From: Bifidobacterium sp. ESL0745
GTDB lineage: Bacteria; Actinomycetota; Actinomycetes; Actinomycetales; Bifidobacteriaceae
Assembly: GCF_029433335.1 (NCBI RefSeq)
Contig: NZ_JAQTHX010000001.1
Coordinates: forward strand, 1,703,667 to 1,767,666
Direction of reading: 5' to 3'
Length of the DNA stretch: 64,000 nucleotides
The notes below the pieces were generated by a model. It was not told the origin of the DNA. It ran no database searches and was given only the letters and a program-made list of their open reading frames with translations. Below are positions 18,422 to 28,147 of this stretch, piece by piece (position 1 is the stretch's first letter; each line of letters begins with the position of its first letter). Both the position numbers and the translations under genes were made by a program.

Positions 18422-19342
18422 CTAGGCCTTCGGGGAAGCCACCACCACACGGGCGGCCCGGATCACCCGGTCGCCGATGCGATAGCCCGCCTCTACGACG
18501 GTGTCCACAGTCTCTTCGGTCGCGTTGGCATCCGGTTTGTGGAGGATCGCCTCGTGTTTGGTCGGATCGAAGGTTTCACCCTTCTTGCCGAACTTCTCCA
18601 CGCCGAACTTCTCGAACGCCTTGTCGATCTTGTTGGCCACAGCGGCGAAGGAATCGTCCAGGTCACTGTGCTCACGGATACGGTCGATGTCGTCGAGAGC
18701 TGGGAGCAACGCGGTCAGCACATCGATGATGCCGTGCTGGCGGAAGATCTCCTGCTCTTTCTTCGCGCGATTGCGGAAGTTGACGAATTCGGCACGCTCG
18801 CGTTGGAGCGCATCGAGATAGTCCGCGGCTTCCTTCTTCGCCTGCCCGAGCGGTGTCAGCGTATTGTCGCCGTCCCTGCCATCGGCAGCGTCGGTCGCGT
18901 CCGCCTTACTTGCGTCACCGGTTGCCTTGTCTGCGTCACCGTCACCGGTCTGCTTGTCGCTGTTAGTAGCGTTGGCGGCAGCCGCGGCACCGGCAGCATT
19001 GGCTTGACTGTTGTCAGCCTGGCCGGTATTTGCACCCGCTTGCGCGGAACCGTTGCTTGCATTCGTATTGTCGTTGTCGTTGGCAGCTGAAGCGGCGGCA
19101 CCCTGTGGGTTCTGCTTCGCTTCGTCGTCGGCCTTGTTATTCGACTGTTCGGAGCTCATTGTTTCACCCGCCTTTTCGCCGGTTTCACCGGCGCTAGTCT
19201 GCTCGGGTTCGGCGGAACCGGCCCCATCCGGGGATCCGCCGAATCCTGCATCCGGCGCATCGAACCCAGCCATGGAGTTGAGCCATGCGTCGTCGGGATC
19301 CGGCAGATCCTTCAGATAGTCGTCCTTATCGAACCCGGACAT
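18422..19342 (-). CDS. grpE: GrpE nucleotide-exchange factor with long disordered N-terminus
   Basis: The 306-residue protein has the GrpE core in its C-terminal half: a long helix (LGQAKKEAADYLDALQRERA, NFRNRAKKEQE), the four-helix part (IDVLTALLPALDDIDRIREH) and the beta wing (DKPDANATEE ... GYRIGDRVIRAARVVV). GrpE releases ADP from DnaK. The first 160 residues are low-complexity (Asn/Ala/Gly/Asp/Gln), clearly longer than the usual acidic GrpE leader. The start codon lies two bases after the dnaK stop, so the genes are tightly coupled; an internal Met start further in cannot be excluded. Confidence 0.93.
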   Translation of the reverse strand: MSGFDKDDYLKDLPDPDDAWLNSMAGFDAPDAGFGGSPDGAGSAEPEQTSAGETGEKAGETMSSEQSNNKADDEAKQNPQGAAASAANDNDNTNASNGSAQAGANTGQADNSQANAAGAAAAANATNSDKQTGDGDADKATGDASKADATDAADGRDGDNTLTPLGQAKKEAADYLDALQRERAEFVNFRNRAKKEQEIFRQHGIIDVLTALLPALDDIDRIREHSDLDDSFAAVANKIDKAFEKFGVEKFGKKGETFDPTKHEAILHKPDANATEETVDTVVEAGYRIGDRVIRAARVVVASPKA

Positions 19343-19344
19343 GA

Positions 19345-21243
<1,899 letters not shown>

Positions 21244-21363
21244 ATTCGTATCTCCTTATTCGTTACGTTTCACATCTGTTCGCTCGGGTCCGGAAGCCGC
21301 GCCGAGACTTTCGTTTCCTGTCGCGGTCCGCATCCAGGTTCGCACCTGATTGATGTTCCAAAA

Positions 21364-21384
21364 CCTGAGCCTACTTCACTCAAC
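21364..21384. promoter_or_regulatory. HAIR-like HspR site 2 (degenerate)
   Basis: CCTGAGC-N7-ACTCAAC keeps the TGAG/CTCA core and the 7-bp spacer of the HAIR consensus. It lies downstream of the -10 box of the dnaK promoter, where binding would block initiation. Confidence 0.6.
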
Positions 21385-21397
21385 TTTGTATTGTCAA

Positions 21398-21403
21398 ATT
21401 ATA
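21398..21403 (-). promoter_or_regulatory. -10 box of the dnaK promoter
   Basis: TATAAT is read on the minus strand between the two HAIR sites. With a 17-bp spacer, the -35 hexamer (AAGTTT, weak) would overlap the stronger HAIR site at 21424-21444, which fits repression by HspR. Confidence 0.55.
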
Positions 21404-21423
21404 TTCCCAAAATTGAGAAAAAA

Positions 21424-21444
21424 CTTGAGTCTTTTTGGCTCAAG
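21424..21444. promoter_or_regulatory. HAIR element (HspR operator) of dnaK
   Basis: CTTGAGT-N7-GCTCAAG matches the known HspR-associated inverted repeat (CTTGAGT-N7-ACTCAAG) at all but one position. Confidence 0.9.
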
Positions 21445-21613
21445 TTTTTGAAATTCGAGATTTATTAGCCATGAAACGCTGGAATTTCAAGGATTTAACA
21501 GATAAATCAAAAAAATCATACCTTGGTAGAAATCTGAAAACTCACGCATAAGCATCGATTCGCCACATAGAGGCCTTAATCAACTTGATTCCAGTTCGAT
21601 ACGACATGCGGCC

Positions 21614-21749
21614 CCGCCCATTGGGCGGAGCACACATTAATCACCGATGCTGCCAACCATGGCCTGGCTGTTGGGTTGGAGGGAGACGATCCCCATTCCC
21701 TATCGTCACAATATGGGGATTCGGCACAGCCCCTCCCCTCGGTCCAACC
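21614..21749. other. Structured intergenic DNA upstream of a candidate small RNA
   Basis: A short hairpin (CCGCCCA/TGGGCGG, 21614-21628) is followed by a long one: GGTTGGA (21674) with TCCAACC (21743) plus GGGAG with CTCCC, and ATCCCCAT with ATGGGGAT inside. GACGAT can instead pair with ATCGTC, giving two exclusive folds. No gene is attached; function unknown. Confidence 0.45.
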
Positions 21750-21766
21750 TCTATATAAGAACCAGG

Positions 21767-21795
21767 TTGATGATTATCCTCACCAGGCTTATATA
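21767..21795 (+). promoter_or_regulatory. Promoter of candidate small RNA
   Basis: TTGATG (21767-21772) and TATATA (21790-21795) are separated by exactly 17 bases. A start near 21802 is expected. Confidence 0.6.
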
Positions 21796-21801
21796 CTTTT
21801 G

Positions 21802-21968
21802 TCATGTTGACTCCTATCAGTCAAAAGCTTATGAAGCCGGAAGGGGCTGAAAGATTCCATCATCCCTTTGCCACAACGCATTTATACGGTTACAGTTGCT
21901 TAAACGCGCCCGACAGCATAAGCCAATTTTGCAGCTTCGGCCTGCTGGAACAGGCCGAAGCTTTTATT
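21802..21968 (+). ncRNA. Candidate ~165-nt small RNA
   Basis: A promoter-like pair lies just upstream and a strong terminator ends it (21934-21961, stem GCTTCGGCCTG/CAGGCCGAAGC, then TTTTATT). A 5' hairpin TTGACT/AGTCAA can also form (21806-21823). A frame from 21804 runs through the terminator and so is not a plausible gene. It matches no RNA family I recognise. Alternatively it is the attenuated leader of the ATPase gene at 22128. Confidence 0.5.
21934..21967 (+). terminator. Rho-independent terminator
   Basis: An 11-bp perfect stem, six-base loop and a T-rich tail on the plus strand. No protein gene ends upstream, which supports an RNA transcript at 21802-21968. Confidence 0.85.
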
Positions 21969-22045
21969 ATCCGACTTGTTGCAGCATGACAAGTCGCTGG
22001 CATAACGATATCACAAAAATATAATCTGGGACATTATTTTAAATA

Positions 22046-22078
22046 TTGGGACAAAACTTTGCAAAAGTATGCTATAAT
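22046..22078 (+). promoter_or_regulatory. Promoter region of the ATPase-protease operon
   Basis: An extended -10 (TGCTATAAT, TATAAT at 22073-22078) lies 50 bases before the ATPase start. Direct repeats TGGGACA at 22027 and 22047, 20 bases apart, sit at the -35 position and could be operators; the ATPase itself carries a C-terminal helix-turn-helix. Confidence 0.55.
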
Positions 22079-22127
22079 CCTTGTTAGCTAACAGATGGTT
22101 CCAAACCTCAAGAATTAGGTGAAAGTC

Positions 22128-23189
22128 ATGAAGAAACGCGACGTGCTCAATCTCATCAGATATTATTCAGAGCACAACGATGCCGCATTCAGAAACGAAG
22201 CATACAACATTGCCAAAGATTTCGATCACTCCGGAGACTCTCAGCTAGCGGAGTACATCATAGCGCTGCTTTCCGGCACAAACACTTTTGTACCACAATC
22301 GACAGAATCCGATGTTCACTCAGGTTTTCTCAACAAATTGCCGGTTGTGAAAACATCGTTACCTTTACCAACAGCCATAGCACAGGATATTCAAGGACTT
22401 ATTAACGCTATAGGTCGAAACGTTGGCATTCATCGCTTTCTTTTCCACGGCCCTGCAGGCACCGGTAAAACCGAATCGGTTAAACAAATATCATCAATTC
22501 TGCAGCGCGAACTTTACGTTGTTGATTTCAGCGCGATGATTGATAGCCGACTCGGCCAAACTGCAAAAAATATTACCAGCCTCTTTGCGGAAATCAACAG
22601 CTTCACACAACCGGATAGAACGGTAATTCTATTTGATGAGATTGACGCATTAGCCCTAGACCGCGTAGATTCCCATGACGTGCGCGAAATGGGTCGAGCA
22701 ACTTCGACATTGCTTACACAGATGGACAACCTGCCTGAGAACATCGTTTTATTCGCAACCACTAATCTGTTTAGCAAATTCGACAAGGCATTTATTCGCA
22801 GATTTGATGCGGTTATTGATTTCGGACGTTACACGAAAAGTGACTTATCTGATGTCGCCACAAATATCATGAATGAATATGCAGGACAATTCTCCTTTAT
22901 CGGTAAGAACATCCGCCTGTTTAAAAAAATTATGAATCTCGCGCCGAAACTTCCCTATCCCGGCGAGATGAAAAACATCATTCGCTCTTCGATTGCGTTC
23001 AGCAAACCAGGAGACGAATTCGATTATCTCCGCCGAATCTATACCTCATTAATACCAAACGGAAACGCCGTACTTACCGACCCTCAAAAACTCAGGGCAC
23101 AAGGTTTCACTGTGCGGGAAGTAGAAACACTAACGGGTATCCCAAGAAGCACTGTATCGCGAGAAACGAGGAGAGGTAAGAATGAATAA
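22128..23189 (+). CDS. ietA: AAA ATPase of an IetAS-type defence pair
   Basis: The 353-residue protein has an N-terminal helical region, an AAA module with Walker A GPAGTGKT (about residues 108-115), Walker B VILFDEID (about 166-173), sensor ATTN and arginine-finger region FIRRFD, and a C-terminal helix-turn-helix (FTVREVETLTGIPRSTVSRE) like that of recombinases. It overlaps the downstream subtilisin gene by eight bases. The pairing of an AAA ATPase with a subtilisin-like protease matches the two-gene anti-phage system known as IetAS; membership is judged from architecture, not a search. Codon use is much AT-richer than in flanking genes, suggesting transfer. Start: ATG at 22128 with AGGTG six bases upstream; a GTG three codons earlier is the alternative. 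Confidence 0.82.
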   Translation: MKKRDVLNLIRYYSEHNDAAFRNEAYNIAKDFDHSGDSQLAEYIIALLSGTNTFVPQSTESDVHSGFLNKLPVVKTSLPLPTAIAQDIQGLINAIGRNVGIHRFLFHGPAGTGKTESVKQISSILQRELYVVDFSAMIDSRLGQTAKNITSLFAEINSFTQPDRTVILFDEIDALALDRVDSHDVREMGRATSTLLTQMDNLPENIVLFATTNLFSKFDKAFIRRFDAVIDFGRYTKSDLSDVATNIMNEYAGQFSFIGKNIRLFKKIMNLAPKLPYPGEMKNIIRSSIAFSKPGDEFDYLRRIYTSLIPNGNAVLTDPQKLRAQGFTVREVETLTGIPRSTVSRETRRGKNE

Positions 23190-25440
23190 CATCCTTCGCC
23201 TTAAGGGCACTTTACATCACGGAAATGGCTCGGCACCTGGACCAGCGCACCTGCCCGCTCACACAAAAGCGACTACCGATGAAATACTCCAGAAAAAGCA
23301 GCAGCTATTTTCAGTGCTCAAGTTCTGGCAGACACGACAAATAAACATCGATCCACTCGTCGAAGTTCATTACCGTACTGTCGTAGCAAAAAGCAATCGA
23401 ATTAAAAAACTGCTTTCTTACCCGAACCACCTCGCAAGCACTTCAATTGTTGGAGCTACCTTTGAAGGGCCAAAAGAGAAACCAAACCACGTCATCACGT
23501 ATTGCGTGCCATTAACAGCGATTGAGTCGACAATCACCGACTTGCAACGCTGTGTTGATACACTCAATGAGTACGGCAACGAAATAACTGATACTGAACT
23601 CAGCGAAATCACTAAAAACGGCCTATCGACATCGGCAAGCCGGTTCGGCCTGAGCAAGTCGTCTTTTGCGCAAATCATTTGCGATGTACATGCTATCGGC
23701 AGGTTCGGCGTCAAAAATGAAGCGCCAGAAAATAACCGTTCATCTTTGGTCACTATCTATGACACCAAAAAAGAAACCGTGCAACTTCTTAATGAGTTAG
23801 GCCTCGATATTATCGACGCGAACCTTCTTGACAAGACGACAATAAATCTGCGGCCGGATCAATATGATATCCTCCGGACAAAAGCCCCATATCTCATCGC
23901 CATGTCATTACAGGATATTACAGAGTTCAAATTCGAAAAGAGTACAAACGGACAACGTTCCACACTAGAAATTTCAGAGCCTCACAATGAACCCATCATC
24001 GGCGTCATTGATACATGCTTCGACAAAACCGTATATTTCAAGGATTGGGTCGAATACCATGACGAGCTCAATCTAGAATTCGATGAAGATCAAAGAGACT
24101 ACCGCCATGGTACCGAAGTCTCATCAATCATCGTTGACGGACCACGTTTAAATCCAGAACTTGATGATGGTTGTGGCCGTTTCCGCGTACGACATTTTGC
24201 CGTTGCAACCGCTGACAAGAACAGCTCCTTCACTATATTCAAGTCAATCCAAGGTATTGTTGCTCAAAATCAAGATATTAAAGTATGGAATTTAAGCCTA
24301 GGCTCCATATATGAAGCACCCACAAACTTCATCTCTCCAGAAGCAGCACTCCTTGATGAGTTGCAAAATCGTTATGACGTGGTTTTCGTCGTTGCAGGCA
24401 CTAACAAACTACTAGGAGACGACCCAAACCGTCCAAAACGAATAGGCTCACCGGCAGATTCAATCAATTCAATTGTTGTCAATTCCTCATCAAGCCTCAA
24501 CGAACCTGCAAGCTATACACGAGAAGGTCCTGTCCTCCAATTCTTCAGGAAACCAGACATTTCCTGTTTTGGCGGAGACAATTCAGATGGCATGGCAGTT
24601 TATTCGCCCGATGGCATCACTACAACTGCCGGAACCTCGTTTGCGGCACCTTGGATTGCCAGGAAAATGGCTTTTCTCATACAAACCATGGGATTGTCCC
24701 GTGAAATAGCAAAAGCACTCCTTATCGATTCAGCTTCAGCATGGGGAAGCGTCAATACCAACAGTACAAAACTCGGCTACGGAATCGTCCCGCGGAAAAT
24801 TCAAGACATATTAAAAACCCCATCCAACGAAATACGATTTGTCATAGAAGACACAGCTAAAACCTTCGAAACATCAAACTATCGCATCCCGGTTCCAATA
24901 ACAGATGACAAATATCAATACACTGCTCGTGCAACTTTGTGCTATTTCCCAAAATGCAGCCGACAGCAAGGAGTGGACTACACGGACACCGAGCTCGATT
25001 TCCATTTCGGAAGAGTCAAGCAAAACGGCGTCGATTCCCTTGATCAAAACGTCCAAGGCGACCCTGGAGCGAACGTATATGAAGGATCGGCACGTAAACT
25101 GTATCGAAAGTGGGACAATGTCAAGCATCTGGGCGATGTTGAAAAAAGCCGTTTTATACCTCGAAAAGTTTTAGGACAACCATATTGGGGATTCAAGATA
25201 CGGTCAACAACACGTTCTGACACTCAGGAAAAGAGAGACCTACGATTTGGAATCGTGGTGACCCTGAAAGAGATGAAAGGACGCAATCGAATCCGTGAAT
25301 TCATTCAGAGGTGTGAGCTGCAACCTGAACCATGGATTGTGAACGAAATTGACATGAATACCGGTATTGAACTTTATCAGCAATCTGAAGCTGAAATCGA
25401 CTTTGATGACAACGGCGATGAGACTGGAGACACGGACTAA
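23182..25440 (+). CDS. ietS: Subtilisin-like serine protease of an IetAS-type defence pair
   Basis: The 752-residue protein has about 265 N-terminal residues without a recognised domain and no signal peptide, so it is cytoplasmic. A peptidase S8 domain follows, with an intact triad: Asp277 (IGVIDTCFDK), His309 (DYRHGTEVSS), Ser486 (TTAGTSFAAPWIA), and the oxyanion Asn408. About 230 further residues follow, ending in an acidic tail. With the upstream ATPase it forms a presumed defence module in which the ATPase would gate or target the protease. The overlap ATGAATAA couples the two. AT-rich codon use as in the ATPase gene. The protease target is unknown. Confidence 0.82.
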   Translation: MNNILRLKGTLHHGNGSAPGPAHLPAHTKATTDEILQKKQQLFSVLKFWQTRQINIDPLVEVHYRTVVAKSNRIKKLLSYPNHLASTSIVGATFEGPKEKPNHVITYCVPLTAIESTITDLQRCVDTLNEYGNEITDTELSEITKNGLSTSASRFGLSKSSFAQIICDVHAIGRFGVKNEAPENNRSSLVTIYDTKKETVQLLNELGLDIIDANLLDKTTINLRPDQYDILRTKAPYLIAMSLQDITEFKFEKSTNGQRSTLEISEPHNEPIIGVIDTCFDKTVYFKDWVEYHDELNLEFDEDQRDYRHGTEVSSIIVDGPRLNPELDDGCGRFRVRHFAVATADKNSSFTIFKSIQGIVAQNQDIKVWNLSLGSIYEAPTNFISPEAALLDELQNRYDVVFVVAGTNKLLGDDPNRPKRIGSPADSINSIVVNSSSSLNEPASYTREGPVLQFFRKPDISCFGGDNSDGMAVYSPDGITTTAGTSFAAPWIARKMAFLIQTMGLSREIAKALLIDSASAWGSVNTNSTKLGYGIVPRKIQDILKTPSNEIRFVIEDTAKTFETSNYRIPVPITDDKYQYTARATLCYFPKCSRQQGVDYTDTELDFHFGRVKQNGVDSLDQNVQGDPGANVYEGSARKLYRKWDNVKHLGDVEKSRFIPRKVLGQPYWGFKIRSTTRSDTQEKRDLRFGIVVTLKEMKGRNRIREFIQRCELQPEPWIVNEIDMNTGIELYQQSEAEIDFDDNGDETGDTD

Positions 25441-25664
25441 AAACAAGCTCACACATGCAAGGCCCCGTGAAAGTCACTCATGCGAAACATCATGAAACTC
25501 CGGGGTCACTTCGTTTAAAAAATACAGAATTCTTCAAATCGAACAGCAGCAATGTTATTTTTAGAGACGCGGGAATCACGATTCGTTTGAATCCGGTGAA
25601 TGTCACTAAACGTTGCAATATATACTATCCAATCCTCGAACTATACAATTTTCATGAAAGCTAC

Positions 25665-25710
25665 TGATCAATTTGCATAAGTCCTATTAGTCAATCTGTA
25701 TAAGTTTTCT
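25665..25710. repeat. Two units of the 22-23 bp repeat family
   Basis: Two 23-bp units (TGATCAATTTGCATAAGTCC... at 25665-25687, TAGTCAATCTGTATAAG... at 25688-25710) match the units of the large array at 26587-26970. They lie on the far side of the first Xre gene, so this gene is flanked by the same repeat. The rest of the 25441-25735 gap holds no gene. Confidence 0.75.
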
Positions 25711-25735
25711 TGTTAACTGCAGAAAAACAGACGAG

Positions 25736-26323
25736 CTATCTCCAGACGATATCGTTCAAAATCAGGACGGCCGCATAGAGAACAACGATGATGACCGAGA
25801 TGACCTTAGGAAGGATGTCATTTCGATGGGTGCGGTCGATTTTTTGACCCGTCGAATACTGCACAAGCTCACGGAACGTCTTCACATCGACGTTTTTCTC
25901 CAATTTTCCGAGACGCGTCGAAGCACCAAGCCCCAACGCGGCAGTCAAACAGCCCAGAGAACTAAGCCATCCTACCGGGCTTTCGCCATTGGCATGCGGC
26001 ACGATCGCGAAAATACAATACGAAACCACCGATATAGCAATCAAGACCCAAGACACCGCAAACCAAAGGAGCATTTGCTCCCGATTGTGTTTGATTTCCT
26101 CATTCATGGTTTCGACGTCTCCTTTGACCAGTTCGTCCAGCGTGATGCCGAAAAGATTGCCCAGCAGCAGGAGGTTCTGCACGTCGGGATAGGTGCGGCC
26201 GGTCTCCCAATTCGAAACCGTCTGACGCGAGACGAAAATCTTGCTCGCAAGGTCATCCTGAGACAGGCCCAACGCCTCGCGATGATCACGAATCTGACCA
26301 CCCAACTGCATCTCGACCGCCAT
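25736..26323 (-). CDS. Xre-family regulator with membrane anchor, copy 1
   Basis: The 195-residue protein has an N-terminal Xre helix-turn-helix (LGGQIRDHREALGLSQDDLA, then SRQTVSNWETGRTYPDVQNL) followed by a linker and four hydrophobic segments. Such membrane-tethered Xre proteins may sense an envelope or transport signal. The N-terminal 85 residues are nearly identical to those of the copy at 28148-28717, and about 240 bases upstream of each are also alike, so this is a segmental duplication with a diverged membrane part. It lies between two runs of the 22-23 bp repeat. Target genes unknown; the neighbouring ATPase gene or its repeat array is a candidate. Confidence 0.85.
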   Translation of the reverse strand: MAVEMQLGGQIRDHREALGLSQDDLASKIFVSRQTVSNWETGRTYPDVQNLLLLGNLFGITLDELVKGDVETMNEEIKHNREQMLLWFAVSWVLIAISVVSYCIFAIVPHANGESPVGWLSSLGCLTAALGLGASTRLGKLEKNVDVKTFRELVQYSTGQKIDRTHRNDILPKVISVIIVVLYAAVLILNDIVWR

Positions 26324-26570
26324 CGTCGCGCCCTTCCATCTTGCTCGTCATGTAGCTGCTTCGCTGCCGCCTACCCATTCAAGAGTACTTCAAATCATTC
26401 TTGCTTTTTGCAATCCCGAATGAGAACTCTTGCCTGAACCGCCGGCATCCGTTCCGGCAATCCCAACGTAACCCAACGCGCCCGGACGCACCAAGCCAGA
26501 ACGCGAAAAATCCCTGCCAAAAGTCTTTGACATGGCTGAATTCCAACGATTTAGAGATATGTCTGTCACG
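26324..26570. repeat. Duplicated upstream segment of the Xre gene, copy 1
   Basis: This stretch is closely similar to 28718-28966, including the shared block AACGTAACCCAACGCGCCCG and a hairpin with CCTGCCAAAAGTCTTTGACA. In copy 2 the hairpin is a good minus-strand terminator; here one arm has decayed and no gene needs it, which marks it as a leftover of duplication. Confidence 0.75.
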
Positions 26571-26586
26571 AGTAACCATCACCTAT

Positions 26587-26970
26587 TGACAGATCACATA
26601 ATCTCAAACCGTCAATTTACATAAAATGAAACCGACAACTTGCATAGGCCCTAGTTGACAATTTACATAATTTGAATTTTACAATCCACATAATCTGAAC
26701 TGACAGATTTGCATAATTTGAATTTTACAATCTGCATAACTTGAACTGACAGATTAACATAATTTCTACTGACAGATTTGCATAAGCTCTAATCGTCAAT
26801 CTGCATAATTTGAATTGATAGATTATCATAATCTGAACTGACAGATTTACATAATTCGAATTGACAGATCATCATAATCTGAACTGACAGATTTGCATAA
26901 TTTGAATTGATAGATTATCATAACCTAAACTGACAGATTTACATAATTCGAATTGACAGATCATCATAAG
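26587..26970. repeat. Tandem array of about 17 imperfect 22-23 bp repeats
   Basis: Typical units read TGACAGATTTGCATAAT followed by TTGAAT or CTGAAC. The last units form a higher-order repeat: four consecutive units (about 92 bp) recur almost exactly. There are no unique spacers, so it is not CRISPR. The array ends 11 bases before the ATG of the ATPase gene at 26982, so the promoter and 5' leader of that gene must lie in or beyond the array. Its even spacing of about two helical turns suggests a multi-site protein-binding region (iteron-like). Confidence 0.9.
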
Positions 26971-26981
26971 AAAGCGCGATT

Positions 26982-28139
26982 ATGATTCCTCGATTGCTCA
27001 CTGAAGAAGTCAAGAAAATGGCAACCTGGTTCCCTATCGTCTCCGTCATGGGGCCACGCCAATCAGGAAAATCAACCTTGCTCCGCAACGCATTTCCCGA
27101 CTACACCTACCTCAATCTCGAACTCGGACGCTTACGGGATTCGGCCAATACAGACCCTGAAGGGTTTATGGTCACGCAACCAGTACACTCATTCATCGAT
27201 GAGATGCAATACGCGCCCGATTTGTTCCCAGAAATGCAAGCAGTCTCGGATGAGCGCCACGAGACCGGACAATATCTGATTTCCGGATCACAGAACTTTC
27301 TAATGAATAAAAACATCACGGAATCATTGGCTGGTAGAGTGGGGATTCTGGAATTACTGCCGCTCAGCTACAAAGAAGCCCAAGGGGTTCCAAGCGTTCC
27401 AAGCGTCGACGAATTCACCTTCCGAGGCGGGTACCCACACCTTTACGAAACTGACGTACCGGAAGGGACGTTCTATTCAAGCTATCTGTCAACATACGTC
27501 CGCCGCGACGTGAGTACGCTTTCCAATATTCGCGATTTTTCATCATTCGAGACGTTCCTGAGGCTTTGTGCACAGAGTTCCGGTGAATTACTGAACACGA
27601 CGCATCTCTCCAGAGAATCACAAATATCGCTGAACACCGCGAAAGAATGGCTGAATATCCTCGCAGCCAGTTATATCGTGTTTCTGCTGCCACCGTACTT
27701 CTCAAACGCTCGGAAGCGACTAACGAAAACGCCGAAGCTCTATTTCTACGACACGGGTTTGCTCTGCTATTTGCTTGGCATCCGCAACGTCGACGAATTA
27801 GTCAGAAGCCCCAAGCGCGGAGCCGTGTTCGAGAACCTCATCATCGAGGAGACGCTCAAGCGCGGATTCAACGCCAACAGCGAATCGAGGCTCTATTTCT
27901 ATCGCGATTCCAACGGCGTGGAAGTCGACCTGATGGACATGACCGACTCCGTTTCGCCGCAGCTTATTGAAATCAAGTCCGGCATCACCCCGCGTGACGA
28001 TTTCTTCCGTCACTTGAAAACCGTCGGCCGGGACCTTGATATCCCAATCGAGCAGCGGCAAGTCATCTACCGAGGCGGCTCCAGCTTCCGCACCCCCAAC
28101 GGCCGGTTCGTCTCGGCTAAGGATTATTTGCTGAAATAA
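26982..28139 (+). CDS. AAA ATPase with DUF4143 domain
   Basis: The 385-residue protein begins with a P-loop (VMGPRQSGKSTLLRN, residues about 22-36), a Walker B-like FIDEMQYAP, sensor ISGSQNF and then a winged-helix region and a C-terminal DUF4143 domain (PKLYFYDTGLLCYLLG ... RGAVFENLIIEETLKRG ... LYFYRDSNGVEVDLM). This family of stand-alone STAND-like ATPases is common and of unknown role; the C-terminal part resembles a PD-(D/E)XK nuclease fold in some descriptions. Its start codon directly follows the 17-unit repeat array and it lies between two copies of a membrane-anchored Xre regulator, which suggests tight or copy-number-dependent control. The ribosome site AAGAAAG is weak. Confidence 0.88.
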   Translation: MIPRLLTEEVKKMATWFPIVSVMGPRQSGKSTLLRNAFPDYTYLNLELGRLRDSANTDPEGFMVTQPVHSFIDEMQYAPDLFPEMQAVSDERHETGQYLISGSQNFLMNKNITESLAGRVGILELLPLSYKEAQGVPSVPSVDEFTFRGGYPHLYETDVPEGTFYSSYLSTYVRRDVSTLSNIRDFSSFETFLRLCAQSSGELLNTTHLSRESQISLNTAKEWLNILAASYIVFLLPPYFSNARKRLTKTPKLYFYDTGLLCYLLGIRNVDELVRSPKRGAVFENLIIEETLKRGFNANSESRLYFYRDSNGVEVDLMDMTDSVSPQLIEIKSGITPRDDFFRHLKTVGRDLDIPIEQRQVIYRGGSSFRTPNGRFVSAKDYLLK

Positions 28140-28147
28140 TAACCACT

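Noticed and set aside
21804..21989. A 61-codon small protein
   Set aside because: The frame reads through a perfect terminator hairpin and lacks a ribosome site.
26587..26970. CRISPR array
   Set aside because: Repeats are directly tandem with no unique spacers and no cas genes nearby.
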